Source: DASUPK01 sp963831605 (GTDB lineage: Bacteria > Actinomycetota > Thermoleophilia > Solirubrobacterales > 70-9). From it: 64,000 nucleotides of DNA. Both the position numbers and the translations under genes were made by a program. Positions 23,458-32,416 of this stretch are shown here, piece after piece; positions within the stretch are counted from its first letter, which is position 1, and each line of letters opens with the position of its first letter. Under the pieces are notes generated by a model that saw nothing but the letters and a program-made list of their open reading frames with translations, ran no database searches and was not told the DNA's origin. Location of the stretch: the NCBI GenBank assembly GCA_963831605.1, contig CAWHQR010000003.1, forward strand, positions 310,001 through 374,000. Direction: 5' to 3'.

Positions 23458-24054
23458 TTGACTCTCGTCCTGATCATCGTCGGGATCCTCGTGATCCTGC
23501 TGATCGCCTTCTGGTTCATCTACAACCGGACGATCGGCCGCCGCAACGCGGTTGACAACAGCTGGGCGCAGATCGAGGCGGCGCTCCAGCGCAGGCACGA
23601 CCTGATCCCCAACCTGGTCGAGTCGGTGAAGGGCTATGCGACGCACGAGCAGTCGACCTTCGAGGAGGTCACGAAGGCGCGCAGTGGCGCGGTCTCGGCC
23701 AAGGCTCCCGGCACGCAGGCCGCGGCCGAGAACGTGCTGACGGCCGCCGTCGGCAAGCTGATTGTCGTCGCCGAGCAGTACCCGCAGCTTCGCGCGACCG
23801 AGAACTTCCAGCAGCTTCAGCAGCAGCTCTCCGATACCGAGGACCAGATCCAGATCACCCGCCGCGTCTACAACGACACCGTCCAGACCTACAACACGGG
23901 GATCCAGCAATTTCCCGCGGTCCTGGTCGCGAACGCGTTCCACTTCGAGCCGCGCCAGTTCTTCGATGCGCCGACGGAGGCGGAGGCGACGCCGGAGGTG
24001 CGCTTCTCGGAGGATGGCGCCACGGGGGCGGCGGCGGAGAAGCCCAAGAGCTGA
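23458..24054 (+). CDS. LemA-family protein
   Basis: 198 residues starting at TTG. One N-terminal membrane helix (LVLIIVGILVILLIAFWFIY) then the LemA core: NAVDNSWAQIEAALQRRHDL, IPNLVESVKGYATHEQSTFE, AVGKLIVVAEQYPQLRATEN and RRVYNDTVQTYNTGIQQFP. LemA proteins are helical membrane-anchored proteins of unclear function, often next to TPM- or DUF2207-domain membrane proteins, as here: the DUF2207 gene follows after 6 bases. The C-terminal tail is acidic and disordered. Confidence 0.93.
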   Translation: MTLVLIIVGILVILLIAFWFIYNRTIGRRNAVDNSWAQIEAALQRRHDLIPNLVESVKGYATHEQSTFEEVTKARSGAVSAKAPGTQAAAENVLTAAVGKLIVVAEQYPQLRATENFQQLQQQLSDTEDQIQITRRVYNDTVQTYNTGIQQFPAVLVANAFHFEPRQFFDAPTEAEATPEVRFSEDGATGAAAEKPKS

Positions 24055-24060
24055 GCCCGG

Positions 24061-25881
24061 GTGCGCAGGGCCTGGCTTATCGTGCTCGCCGCGCTGGTCG
24101 CGTTCGCGGCCGTGCCGGCGTCCGCGCTCGGAAGCGCGGATGTCACCAACGCGAACGTCACGCTGCGCCTGGCGCGCGACTCGAGCGTGCTCGTCAGCGA
24201 GCGGCTGACCTTCGACTACCAGGGCACCTACCACGCCTCCTATCGCGACATCCCGCTGGCGAACGGGGCGACGATCGACCCGAACAGCATCGGTGTCCGC
24301 GAGGGCAGCCGCGTCTACCAGCCCGGGGGCTGCACCACCCAGGGGTGCACCGACCAAACCGGTCGATTCGGTGTGACCACCACCCCGGACAACAGCGGGG
24401 TGCGGATCGTCTGGCACCACAACGCGAGCGACCAGACGCGGACCTTCGTCGTCACCTACCGGCTGGACAAGGTCGTCGACGCCTACGACGACGTGCTCGA
24501 CTTCAATGCCCGGGTCTGGGGCGACCAGTGGGACTTCAGCCTCGACCACCTCACCGCCCAGCTCCGGAGTCCGCTGCTGGATCCCTCGAACGGCACGTAC
24601 CAGGTCTGGGCGTCCCCGCGGTCGGTGGAGGCCAAGACGATTCGCGGGCCCGGGGTGGCCGGCCTCGCCGCGTCGGGCGTGCCGGCGCATCAGTTCGTGG
24701 AGCTTCGCGTGACCGTCCCGCGGCCGCCTGGGCTGAACGTCGACGAGGCCAAGACGCATTCCGGCGCGGCGTTCGCGGGAATCTCGGCGGCCGAGCAGAA
24801 GGCGACCGACGACTTCAACAAGCCCTGGAACAAGGCGAAGCGCTTCATCGCCCATCACGCGGAGCTGCTCGCGGCCCTGATCACGGCCCTCCTGCTTCTG
24901 ATCCTGGCGCTGATGCTCTGGCTGGCCCGGGAGCACCCGACCTCGACGCCGAAGTACGTCCCAGAGCCGCCTGACGACGCCAGCCCCGCCCTGGCCTACG
25001 GCCTGGCGCACGAGGGCGAGGACTCGAACAACACGGTCCTCGCGACGCTGCTCGACCTCGTCGAGCGCGGCTACTACGACACCAAGAACGCGACGACGGA
25101 CGACGAGAAGCTCGATTTGGCGATCACGGTCTCCAAGCAGCGCCCGAAGGTGAAGCTCGAGACCTATGAGCAGGACACGCTGACGTTCTTCGACGAGCTG
25201 GTCGGTGACGAGACGGTGGCGCTCAGTGAGATGAAGGACCGGATCCCCGAGCACAGCTCGACCTGGCGGTCACGCTGGGAGAACATGACCGAATCCCTGA
25301 ACAAGGCCGATTGGGGGCTGCTGGTCTGGGATCGGAACCTCAACCCCCTCAGCATCCTCGTCGCCGTGATCGGCGGGGTCCTCATCGGAGCGATCTGCCT
25401 GATCCAGAACAACATCGAGCACCACTGGTTCGTGACTGCCGTCATCGGTGCCGTCGGCGTCGCGATCGTCGCCTTCTGGCCGTCACGACGCCTGAAGCGG
25501 CTCGCGCCCGAATACCGGGAGCGGGCCGCCAAGTGGGAGTCGTTCCAGCGCTGGACTGACGATTTCCCCCGCCTGGATGACGACCCGCCCGCGACGCTGC
25601 AGCTCTGGAAGCGGATCCTGATCTACGGCGTCGCCTTCGGCACGGCCGACCGAATGATCAAGTCCGGCCGCATCCCCGAGCCGGTCGTCCAGAGCGCCGA
25701 TGGATCCTGGGCCGGCGGCTACCTGGCCGGCGCCTACATCGGCTCCTCGTTCGACGGCAACAGCTTCGGCTCTGGCTTCTCCTCGCAGGTCGCGCCCGAG
25801 TCGTCGAGCGGAGGCGGAGGCGGAGGCTTCAGCGGAGGCGGAGGAGGCGGCTTCGGCGGCGGGGGCGGGGGCTCCTGGTAG
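24061..25881 (+). CDS. DUF2207-domain membrane protein with Gly-rich tail
   Basis: 606 residues, GTG start. A signal peptide (to about SALGSA, residue 23) precedes an extracytoplasmic DUF2207 beta domain (VTNANVTLRLARDSSVLVSE to about residue 220). A membrane helix (LLAALITALLLLILALMLWL) leads to a cytoplasmic region, DUF2207 C-terminal part, with two more helices near ILVAVIGGVLIGAICLIQ and VIGAVGVAIVAFW. The tail from about 575 is GGGGGGFSGGGGGGFGGGGG ending SW, a common end for this family. Probably works with LemA in the envelope; molecular role unknown. Confidence 0.88.
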   Translation: MRRAWLIVLAALVAFAAVPASALGSADVTNANVTLRLARDSSVLVSERLTFDYQGTYHASYRDIPLANGATIDPNSIGVREGSRVYQPGGCTTQGCTDQTGRFGVTTTPDNSGVRIVWHHNASDQTRTFVVTYRLDKVVDAYDDVLDFNARVWGDQWDFSLDHLTAQLRSPLLDPSNGTYQVWASPRSVEAKTIRGPGVAGLAASGVPAHQFVELRVTVPRPPGLNVDEAKTHSGAAFAGISAAEQKATDDFNKPWNKAKRFIAHHAELLAALITALLLLILALMLWLAREHPTSTPKYVPEPPDDASPALAYGLAHEGEDSNNTVLATLLDLVERGYYDTKNATTDDEKLDLAITVSKQRPKVKLETYEQDTLTFFDELVGDETVALSEMKDRIPEHSSTWRSRWENMTESLNKADWGLLVWDRNLNPLSILVAVIGGVLIGAICLIQNNIEHHWFVTAVIGAVGVAIVAFWPSRRLKRLAPEYRERAAKWESFQRWTDDFPRLDDDPPATLQLWKRILIYGVAFGTADRMIKSGRIPEPVVQSADGSWAGGYLAGAYIGSSFDGNSFGSGFSSQVAPESSSGGGGGGFSGGGGGGFGGGGGGSW

Positions 25882-25884
25882 CCA

Positions 25885-26283
25885 TCATTCGAGACCCGCG
25901 GCCCGCATCGCGGTGCCGCGATCGTAGAACTCCTGGACGCGGACGCACTTGTCCTCGTCGTTGAAGGTGAAGACCTGGGCGATCTTGTCCGAGATCTGGA
26001 GCCCGGTGATGTCATTCCGGGCCCAGCGGAACGCGATGACGACGACGTGGTCGCCGCCATCGATCACCTCCTCGGGGGCGAACTTGAGCTGGCCGACGGC
26101 GTTGCGCCAGCGAGTCCAGAACTCCTGCACTCCCTGGAAGCCCTTGTAGGTCCCCGGAAAGGGATCCCGCTCGGGAGCGATCCACTCGACGTCGGGGCTC
26201 ATGTGCTGGAGGACCCATTGCGGATCCTCGGAGTTCCAGGCCTCGAACCCTTCCCTGACGAGATTCACGCGGTCCATCGCCAT
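25885..26283 (-). CDS. SnoaL-like (NTF2-fold) protein, downstream copy
   Basis: 132 residues, start ATG at 26283 (or 26277). NTF2-like alpha+beta barrel: VREGFEAWNSEDPQWVLQHM, DVEWIAPERDPFPGTYKGFQ, GVQEFWTRWRNAVGQLKF, and FTFNDEDKCVRVQEFYDRG. SnoaL-like proteins include polyketide cyclases, ketosteroid isomerase relatives and many of unknown function. It is a clear paralog of the 137-residue gene at 28663-29076; the two flank the GMC oxidoreductase on the same strand. Spacing to the GMC gene is 14 bases, so one operon is likely. Confidence 0.87.
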   Translation of the reverse strand: MAMDRVNLVREGFEAWNSEDPQWVLQHMSPDVEWIAPERDPFPGTYKGFQGVQEFWTRWRNAVGQLKFAPEEVIDGGDHVVVIAFRWARNDITGLQISDKIAQVFTFNDEDKCVRVQEFYDRGTAMRAAGLE

Positions 26284-26297
26284 CCGATGCGAGGAAG

Positions 26298-28676
26298 CTA
26301 TTCGATGCCGGCCGACGCGTAGTCGGCGATCGCCATCACCGTGAGCTGCGGATTCACGGTGATCGAGGAGGGGAAGACGCTGGCGTCGCAGACGTAGAGG
26401 TTCTCCATGCCGTGAACCCGGAAGCGTTCGTCGACGACGCCTCTGGCCGGATTGCGGCTGACCGCATTGCCCCCCTGCGGGTGGGAGGTGTGCAGGCCGA
26501 TGTCGGTGTTGTCGTGGACGATGTCGTCCAGCTGGCCCACCTCCTCGAGCGTGCTGTACGAGGTCGAGCGAAAGGTCATCGGCATCACCCGGAGGGCGCC
26601 GCTGGCGAAGTGGATCCGCGCGGCGAGCTTCGTGCCCTTGATCAGCAGTCTCAGGTCCGAGTCCGCGGGCTCGTATTCGAGCTTCATGCCCTTTCCCCGG
26701 AAGCCCGGCTTGATGGTGGCGTTCGCCTGAGATCCGACGACGACCCCGATGCAGCTCAGGTGCGCGTAGCGGCGCATGTTGTGGAAGTGATCCGAGAACC
26801 AGCCGGGCATCAGCAGCGCCTGCGTCCCGACGGGGTTGAACCAGGACTCGAGGATGAGCTGGTCCTCGCCCGCGGGGCGGTAGCCGTGGGTGATCTGGAG
26901 GCCGTCGAAGGAGTTGAGCTCCTCCTCGAAGTCGGCGGTGAGCGGGGCGCCGACGTTGAAGGAGAGCCCGGTTCCCACCCGCGCGCCGCCCAGGTTGCTG
27001 CGCTGCAGCAGCAGGCTCGACGCGAGCGCCCCGCCCGCGACGATCACCGTCTTGGCGGCGACCTGCAGGGTGCGCCCGTCCGAGAGCGTGCACCGCACCT
27101 CGGTCGCGCGCTTCCCCTGGGTGCGGATCGATTCCGCGAGGCATTCGCTGAAGATCCGGAGGGCGCCGGGGAACTCGCGCTGGGTGCGGGGGAGGATGTT
27201 GTCGAGCGCCGAGAGCTTCTTGCCGAAGGCACACCCGATGTTGCAGTAGCCCGAGCCGAGGCAGTCCTTGATGTTGGCGTCGACGATGCCGCCGTTGCCG
27301 TCCAGGCCGAGTTCTGAAATGCCCTCCGCCATCTTGTCGCCGCCCTTCTGGAGGCGCTTGCTGCCCTCCTGGCTGATGACCGGGAGCCACTCGCGCAGCC
27401 GGGTGAATGACTGGCCGAAGAGCTCGGCGTCGATCCCAGCGTCGAGCCCGTCGGGGTCGTTCCAGCGTTCGAGAGTCCGCGCCGGGATGTCGTAACAGAC
27501 GGCGTTGTTGATCACCGTGCTGCCGCCCACGCACTTGCCCTGCAGCACCTGGAAGCGCGTGTCGGTCGAGAGCTGCAGCCCGCCGTCCGCGAACAGGTTG
27601 GAGAACTGGACGCGCTCGTCCTCGGTGAAGTCGCGCGGGTCCACGTGCTTCCCGCCCTCGAGGAGGACGACCTCACGCCCGGCCTGCGCGAGCCGGTGGG
27701 CGAGCACCGATCCGGCGGCCCCGCTCCCGACGATCGCCACGTCGGCCGTGATCCGGTCGGCGTCGACCTCGTTCGGGGAGTTGACGTCGAGCGTCGCCAG
27801 CTCCCCGACCTTCTTCATCGCCTTCGCGAAGCGCTTGCGCTTCGAGAACGGCACGTAGCCCGTGGATGGCGCGCTGCGGGGGTCGGCGTAGTAGCCGATG
27901 ATCGCCAGCTGCTGCGTGGAGGAGAGCAGCGTCTGGACGAGTCTGCGGAGCTTCCCTGGCAGCCGGCGCTCGACGACGTCCGCGATGAAGCAGCGCTCGA
28001 TGAAGGCCAGGCGCGTGTCGGGGGCCATGAAGGCGAACGGAGGCCGCAGCCGGAAGAGCGGATAGACCGTGAGCACCGAGAGGACCAGCTTCGACTTCCA
28101 CTTCTCGTGGGCGCTGAAGGAATAGAGGTAGTCGTCGATTCCCTTGGCGACCTGTTCCGGGGTGAGCACCTCGTCCGGGCCGATGACCAGCACCTCGGCC
28201 ATCGCCATCGCCGTGTTGTGCTGATGCGGCCAGAGGTAGCGGAGGCCGTACCGCCCCTTGATCGCGGAGCGGTAGAGCAGGGAGAGCACCACGGCCACCG
28301 CGGCCGCCGCCGCTGCCCAGAGCAGCAGCTGCAGGGTGGGGCTGAGGCTGGTGCCGAGTGGGGCGCCGAAGGTGTTCGCCACGCTGTCGTGATTGCCGAA
28401 CGCGAGCATGGCCAGCAGGGCGATGACGATCAGGACGTGGCCGAGGACCACCAGCTGGGTCGCCCAGCCGTTCCGCCGCAGGTCGCCGGCGGCGACGAAG
28501 CAGAGGACCGCGAAGAGGCCGTCCTTGGCGAACGAGTTGGCGACGAACGGGAACTCGGCGGAGGCGAACAGGCCGAGCACCGGATAGAGCAGGGCCTGGG
28601 CGACGAAGAAGACGGTGAAGAAGCGGAGCGCGAGCTGCAGTCGCCGCTCGGGCGCCGTCAGCTCAGGAGCCTGCAC
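26298..28676 (-). CDS. GMC-family FAD oxidoreductase with N-terminal membrane domain
   Basis: About 792 residues from GTG at 28676, the first in-frame start after the upstream SnoaL gene core (overlap 14 bp). Residues 1-190 hold about five membrane helices (FFTVFFVAQALLYPVLGLF; DGLFAVLCFVAAG; VVLGHVLIVIALLAMLAFG; LQLLLWAAAAAAVAVVL). A linker with KSKLVLSVLTVYPLFRLRPP follows, then the GMC domain: FAD motif DVAIVGSGAAGSVLAHRL, CVGGSTVINNAVCYDIPART, cysteine-rich CLGSGYCNIGCAFGKK, and C-terminal HTSHPQGGNAVSRNPARG with CDASVFPSSITVNPQLTVMA. Resembles cholesterol-oxidase/long-chain alcohol oxidase enzymes. The membrane fusion is unusual and suggests a lipid substrate. Confidence 0.86.
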   Translation of the reverse strand: MQAPELTAPERRLQLALRFFTVFFVAQALLYPVLGLFASAEFPFVANSFAKDGLFAVLCFVAAGDLRRNGWATQLVVLGHVLIVIALLAMLAFGNHDSVANTFGAPLGTSLSPTLQLLLWAAAAAAVAVVLSLLYRSAIKGRYGLRYLWPHQHNTAMAMAEVLVIGPDEVLTPEQVAKGIDDYLYSFSAHEKWKSKLVLSVLTVYPLFRLRPPFAFMAPDTRLAFIERCFIADVVERRLPGKLRRLVQTLLSSTQQLAIIGYYADPRSAPSTGYVPFSKRKRFAKAMKKVGELATLDVNSPNEVDADRITADVAIVGSGAAGSVLAHRLAQAGREVVLLEGGKHVDPRDFTEDERVQFSNLFADGGLQLSTDTRFQVLQGKCVGGSTVINNAVCYDIPARTLERWNDPDGLDAGIDAELFGQSFTRLREWLPVISQEGSKRLQKGGDKMAEGISELGLDGNGGIVDANIKDCLGSGYCNIGCAFGKKLSALDNILPRTQREFPGALRIFSECLAESIRTQGKRATEVRCTLSDGRTLQVAAKTVIVAGGALASSLLLQRSNLGGARVGTGLSFNVGAPLTADFEEELNSFDGLQITHGYRPAGEDQLILESWFNPVGTQALLMPGWFSDHFHNMRRYAHLSCIGVVVGSQANATIKPGFRGKGMKLEYEPADSDLRLLIKGTKLAARIHFASGALRVMPMTFRSTSYSTLEEVGQLDDIVHDNTDIGLHTSHPQGGNAVSRNPARGVVDERFRVHGMENLYVCDASVFPSSITVNPQLTVMAIADYASAGIE

Positions 28677-29076
28677 TGGTCGGATTGCCGCGCACCGCGC
28701 CGAGCGCCGCGCTGCGGTCGTAGTACTCGCGGACGCGGATGCACGAGTCGTTCTCGAAGTCGAAGACCTGGATGACGCGATCGGAGATCTCCAGGCCGCT
28801 GTGCTCCCCCTTGCCCTGGCGACGGGCCACGACGACGATCGACTGGCCCGCATCGATCAACTCCTCGATCCTGAAGTTGAGCTGTCCGACCGCGGCTCGC
28901 CATTGCGCCCAATAGCGCTCGACGCCCTCGTAGCCGTGGTAGGTGCTGGGGTCCGGATCCTCCTCGGGCGTGATCCACTCCACCTCCGGCGACATGTGAT
29001 CGAGCACCCAGCTCCGGTCGCCCCCGTTCCAGGCGTCGTAGCCCTTCTTGACCAGCTGTACGAGTTCCTCGGACAT
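28663..29076 (-). CDS. SnoaL-like (NTF2-fold) protein, upstream copy
   Basis: 137 residues; ATG at 29076 is chosen because AAGGAG lies seven bases upstream. Same fold and motifs as its paralog downstream of the GMC gene: VKKGYDAWNGGDRSWVLDHM, EVEWITPEEDPDPSTYHGYE, GVERYWAQWRAAVGQLNF and FDFENDSCIRVREYYDRS. It lacks the paralog's exact aromatic set in the second half, so the copies may bind different ligands. First gene of the three-gene unit SnoaL-GMC-SnoaL; divergent from a small secreted protein. Confidence 0.87.
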   Translation of the reverse strand: MSEELVQLVKKGYDAWNGGDRSWVLDHMSPEVEWITPEEDPDPSTYHGYEGVERYWAQWRAAVGQLNFRIEELIDAGQSIVVVARRQGKGEHSGLEISDRVIQVFDFENDSCIRVREYYDRSAALGAVRGNPTSAGS

Positions 29077-29141
29077 CTCCCACTCCTTGGAAGTGAGTAT
29101 CCCAGCCCGAGGGTCAATGCGCTTGACTTGATCGGAGCTGA

Positions 29142-29522
29142 ATGGCACCTCGCAGGAAACGGCTGGCGAGACTCGCGCTGCCCATGGCGGCGGGGCTGTG
29201 CGCGGCGGCGCTCGCGATCCCCGCGTCCGCCGGTCAATCGGCCTCCAGCCGAGTCACCCTCAAGCTCGCCGGCGGCCCTCCGTTCCACGGCCGGGTGATC
29301 AGCAAAAACGCCGCCTGCGTCCCGAACCGGAAGGTGCTGCTGATCGAGATCGCTCCCGAGCGGGGGCCGATCGACTACGCGGACAACCGCACCAACGGCA
29401 TGGGCAAGTGGGTCTTCAGCTCCGAGCTCCAGGGAGCCACGGTCGTTCAGGCGAAGGTCGGGCAGTACAAGGCCAGCGGCGTGACCTGCAGGTCCGCGGT
29501 CTCACCGTCGAAGCCGCTCTAG
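29142..29522 (+). CDS. secreted hypothetical protein, 126 aa
   Basis: A Sec signal peptide (RKRLARLALPMAAGLCAAAL, cleavage near AIPASAG) precedes a roughly 95-residue beta-rich domain: VTLKLAGGPPFHGRVISKN, CVPNRKVLLIEIAPERGP and GKWVFSSELQGATVVQAKVG. Two cysteines could form a disulfide. It looks like a small extracellular Ig/transthyretin-like domain. Monocistronic; its stop is 4 bases from that of the facing glyoxalase-fold gene. No functional link seen. Confidence 0.75.
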   Translation: MAPRRKRLARLALPMAAGLCAAALAIPASAGQSASSRVTLKLAGGPPFHGRVISKNAACVPNRKVLLIEIAPERGPIDYADNRTNGMGKWVFSSELQGATVVQAKVGQYKASGVTCRSAVSPSKPL

Positions 29523-29526
29523 CGCG

Positions 29527-29904
29527 TCAGCCCGTGATCTCGAGCAGCTCGACCCTGTAGCCGTCGGGGTCTCTCACGAAACAGAGCCGCGATCCGCCCT
29601 CGTGGATTCGATAGGGAGGCTTCTCCGGTTCTATTCCCAGCTCCCCGAGACGACCGAGGGTGGCGTCCAGATCCTCGACCGCGAGCGCCACATGACCGTA
29701 CGCGGTGCCGTGCTCGTAGTCGTCGACACCGAAGTTGTGGGTCAACTCGAGCTCCGGGAGCTCCTCGCCGGGCACGCCCATGAAGATGTTGATCGCCTCG
29801 TCGCGGATCGGCATCTCGCGGCGCTTCTCGAGCCCCAATGCCTCATAGAAATCGACCGAGCGCTCGGGGTCGGTGATTCGGTAGCAGGTGTGGATCAGCC
29901 GCAC
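29527..29904 (-). CDS. glyoxalase/VOC-family protein (lactoylglutathione-lyase-like)
   Basis: 125 residues, two beta-alpha-beta-beta-beta modules. The four metal ligands of glyoxalase I are present at the expected spacing: His5 (IHTCYRI), Glu53 (LELTHN), His71 (YGHVALAV) and Glu119 (YRVELLE). DPERSVDFYEALGL and RDPDGYRVEL are family hallmarks. Actinobacteria usually lack glutathione, so the substrate may be a mycothiol or other hemithioacetal, or it may be a dioxygenase-type VOC enzyme. Follows sufU by 18 bp on the same strand and may be co-transcribed. Confidence 0.9.
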   Translation of the reverse strand: MRLIHTCYRITDPERSVDFYEALGLEKRREMPIRDEAINIFMGVPGEELPELELTHNFGVDDYEHGTAYGHVALAVEDLDATLGRLGELGIEPEKPPYRIHEGGSRLCFVRDPDGYRVELLEITG

Positions 29905-29922
29905 GGTTCGAACTCTAGGTGA

Positions 29923-30351
29923 CTAGATCGCGCCGGCTTCGGCTGGATCACCCTGCTCCCCCTCGTCCTCCCAGTCGGCTGGCTTGCCGAGGCTGGCGCT
30001 CTTCACGATCTTCAGGCCGAGCATCGCGCACTTCATCCGCGTGGCGGAGATGTCGATGCCGAGCAGGTCGAGGACGAAGTCCTTGGGCAGCTTGATGATC
30101 TCCTCGCGCGTCATGCCCTCGAGCTCGTCGGTGAGCAGGGAGGTGGCCGCGGTCGAGATCGCGCAGCCCTGCCCCTCGAAGGCGACCTCCGAGACCCTGC
30201 CCTCGTCGTCGAGCTTCAGAAAGAGGTGCTGCTCGTCGCCGCAGAACGGGTTGTTGTCCTCGAATTCGAGGTCGAAGTCGTCCAGGCGGCCGAAGTGGTG
30301 GGGCCGCTTGTAGTGCTCGAGGATCTGATCTCGGTAGAGCTCGTCCATCAC
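29923..30351 (-). CDS. sufU: SufU-type zinc sulfur-transfer/scaffold protein
   Basis: 142 residues. Zinc ligands of the SufU family are visible: Cys37 and Asp39 (NPFCGDEQ), Cys63 (GQGCAISTAA) and Cys108 (RMKCAML). The SufU-specific insertion around EGMTREEIIKLPKDFVLDLL separates it from IscU. SufU accepts sulfur from SufS by ligand exchange on zinc and passes it to SufBCD. Its ATG overlaps the sufS stop by 4 bp. The C-terminal tail is acidic (WEDEGEQGDPAEAGAI). Confidence 0.95.
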   Translation of the reverse strand: MMDELYRDQILEHYKRPHHFGRLDDFDLEFEDNNPFCGDEQHLFLKLDDEGRVSEVAFEGQGCAISTAATSLLTDELEGMTREEIIKLPKDFVLDLLGIDISATRMKCAMLGLKIVKSASLGKPADWEDEGEQGDPAEAGAI

Positions 30352-31604
30352 AGACCGAAGACCTTTCGGGCATCGAGCAGCCCCGTGACCAGGCGATCGA
30401 CCTCGGGGCGCGTGTTGTAGACGGCGAAGCTGGCGCGGGTGGTCGCCGGGACGCCGAGCCGCTCCATCAGCACCTGGGCGCAGTGGTGGCCGGCCCTGAC
30501 GGCGACGCCGTGACGGTCGAGGATCTCCGAGATGTCGTGCGCGTGCACGCCCTCCATGTCGAAGGAGACGATGCCCCCCCGTCCCTCACCAGCGGGAGGA
30601 CCGAAGACCGTCAGGCCCGGGACCTCGGCGACGCGCTCCAGGGCGTACGTGGTGAGGTCGGCCTCGGCGGCGTGGATCGCGGGGAGCCCGAGCTCATCGA
30701 TCCAGCGAACGGCGGCGCCGAACCCGACGGCCTCGCCGATGGCCGGAGTGCCGCCCTCGAACTTGGCGGGCAGGTCGGCCCAGGTGATCAGCTCCTTCGT
30801 GACCTTCCGGATCATCGAGCCGCCACCGATGAAGGGCGGCATCTCCTCGAGCAGCTCGCGCCGCCCGAACAGCGCACCGATTCCGGTCGGCCCGTACATC
30901 TTGTGGGCGGTGAGGGCATAGAAGTCCGCGCCGAGCTCCGCCATGTCGAGCTCGAGCTTGGGGCCGGCCTGGGCTCCGTCGACGACCAGCAGGGCGCCGG
31001 CGTCGTGGGTCATCCGGCCGATCTCCTCGATCGGGTTGACCGTGCCGAGCACGTTCGAGACGTGGGCGACGCAGACGAGCTTCGGACCCCGCTCGAGCAG
31101 CGCCGCGAAGGCGTCCATGTCGAGCCGCCCATCATCTGTGATCGGCGCCCAGTCCAGATGGGCCTCCATCTCCTGGGCCACCTGGTACCAGGGGACGACG
31201 TTCGAGTGGTGCTCCATCTCGGTGACCACGATCCGGTCGCCCGGGGAGAGGTTCGCGCGCCCCCAGGAGTACGCGACGAGGTTGAGTGCCTCGGTCGCGT
31301 TGCGGACGAAGACGATCTCGCGCCGGCCGGCGCCGAGATGAGAGGCCACGGTCTCCCGCGCTCCCTCATACAGCGCGGTGGCCTCCTCGGAGAGGGTGTG
31401 GACCCCACGGTGGACGTTGGCGTTGTGCTCGCGCCAGTAGTCGTCGAGCGCGTCGAGTACGGCGAGGGGCTTCTGCGAGGTCGCCCCGTTGTCCAGGTAG
31501 GCGAGCGGCTCTCCGTGAATCTCGCGCGCGAGGATCGGAAACTCCGCCCGGATCTCATCGATTGACCGAGCCAGGGCGGGGGCGGTTGTCGCCGTCGGCT
31601 CCAT
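30348..31604 (-). CDS. sufS: cysteine desulfurase SufS
   Basis: 418 residues, PLP-dependent class V aminotransferase fold, group II. YLDNGATSQKP at the N-terminus, the PLP lysine in ALTAHKMYGPTGIGALFG, and the persulfide cysteine in AGHHCAQVLMERLG near the C-terminus. Provides sulfur from cysteine to SufU. Lies 10 bases after sufC and overlaps sufU by 4 bp, so the three are one transcript. Start at ATG 31604 agrees with the family's N-terminal length. Confidence 0.97.
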   Translation of the reverse strand: MEPTATTAPALARSIDEIRAEFPILAREIHGEPLAYLDNGATSQKPLAVLDALDDYWREHNANVHRGVHTLSEEATALYEGARETVASHLGAGRREIVFVRNATEALNLVAYSWGRANLSPGDRIVVTEMEHHSNVVPWYQVAQEMEAHLDWAPITDDGRLDMDAFAALLERGPKLVCVAHVSNVLGTVNPIEEIGRMTHDAGALLVVDGAQAGPKLELDMAELGADFYALTAHKMYGPTGIGALFGRRELLEEMPPFIGGGSMIRKVTKELITWADLPAKFEGGTPAIGEAVGFGAAVRWIDELGLPAIHAAEADLTTYALERVAEVPGLTVFGPPAGEGRGGIVSFDMEGVHAHDISEILDRHGVAVRAGHHCAQVLMERLGVPATTRASFAVYNTRPEVDRLVTGLLDARKVFGL

Positions 31605-31614
31605 CGTCAGGTGC

Positions 31615-32385
31615 CTAGGCGGCCGCGCCGGCCTCCACCTCGTCCTTGATCCAGCCGTAGCCCTTCTCCTCGAGCTGCGCGACCAGCTCGGGGCCGCCCT
31701 CCTTGACGATGCGGCCGTCGTAGAGGACGTGCACGGCGTCGGGCTTGATCAGGTGCAGGATGCGCTGGTAGTGGGTGATGATCAGAACGCCCATCCCGGG
31801 CCCGGCGAACTTGTTGACGCCCTCGGCCACGACGCGGAGCGCGTCGATATCGAGGCCGGAGTCGGTCTCGTCGAGGACGGCCATCGCCGGCTGGAGCATC
31901 GCCAGCTGCAGGATCTCCATCCGCTTCTTCTCGCCGCCTGAGAACCCCTCGTTGAGGTAGCGCGAGGAGAAGTCCTTGGGGATGTTGGTGAGGGCCATCG
32001 CCGCCTCGGTCTCCTTGCGGAAGTCCTTGAGCTTCACCGGCTCCTCGCCCTTCGCCTCGCGGTGGGAGTTGACGATCATCCGCAGGTACTTGGCGACCGT
32101 CACGCCCGGGATCGCGACCGGATACTGGAACGCCATGAACAGGCCCATGCGCGAGCGCTCGTCCGGAGCGGCCTCGGTGACGTCCTCTCCCTTGAAGGTG
32201 ATCGTGCCCTCGGTGACCTCGAGGCCGGGATGGCCCATGATCGCGTTGGCGAGGGTGGACTTGCCGGAGCCGTTCGGCCCCATCAGCGCGTGGATGCTGC
32301 CGCCGTCGACGTCGAGGCTGACGCCCTTGAGGATCTCCTTGCCCTCGGCGGTCACGTGCAGGTTGCGGATCTCGAGCTCTGCCAA
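31615..32385 (-). CDS. sufC: Fe-S cluster assembly ATPase SufC
   Basis: 256 residues, ABC-ATPase fold. Walker A MGPNGSGKSTLAN, signature GFSGGEKKRMEILQL, Walker B AVLDETDSGLD (the SufC-specific form), and switch His in IITHYQRIL. SufC hydrolyses ATP to drive SufBC2D. It is first in its block behind the IscR-like regulator, while its partners SufB and SufD lie in a separate block about 9 kb away. C-terminal VAQLEEKGYGWIKDEVEA is typical. Confidence 0.97.
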   Translation of the reverse strand: MAELEIRNLHVTAEGKEILKGVSLDVDGGSIHALMGPNGSGKSTLANAIMGHPGLEVTEGTITFKGEDVTEAAPDERSRMGLFMAFQYPVAIPGVTVAKYLRMIVNSHREAKGEEPVKLKDFRKETEAAMALTNIPKDFSSRYLNEGFSGGEKKRMEILQLAMLQPAMAVLDETDSGLDIDALRVVAEGVNKFAGPGMGVLIITHYQRILHLIKPDAVHVLYDGRIVKEGGPELVAQLEEKGYGWIKDEVEAGAAA

Positions 32386-32416
32386 TTCGTGCTCCTGGTT
32401 CGGTTGGAAGTTGTCG

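Noticed and set aside
23281..25254. A minus-strand open frame of 657 codons opposite lemA and the DUF2207 gene
   Set aside because: Antisense shadow of genes with clear family motifs; composition is Arg/Asp/Gly-biased with no recognisable fold.
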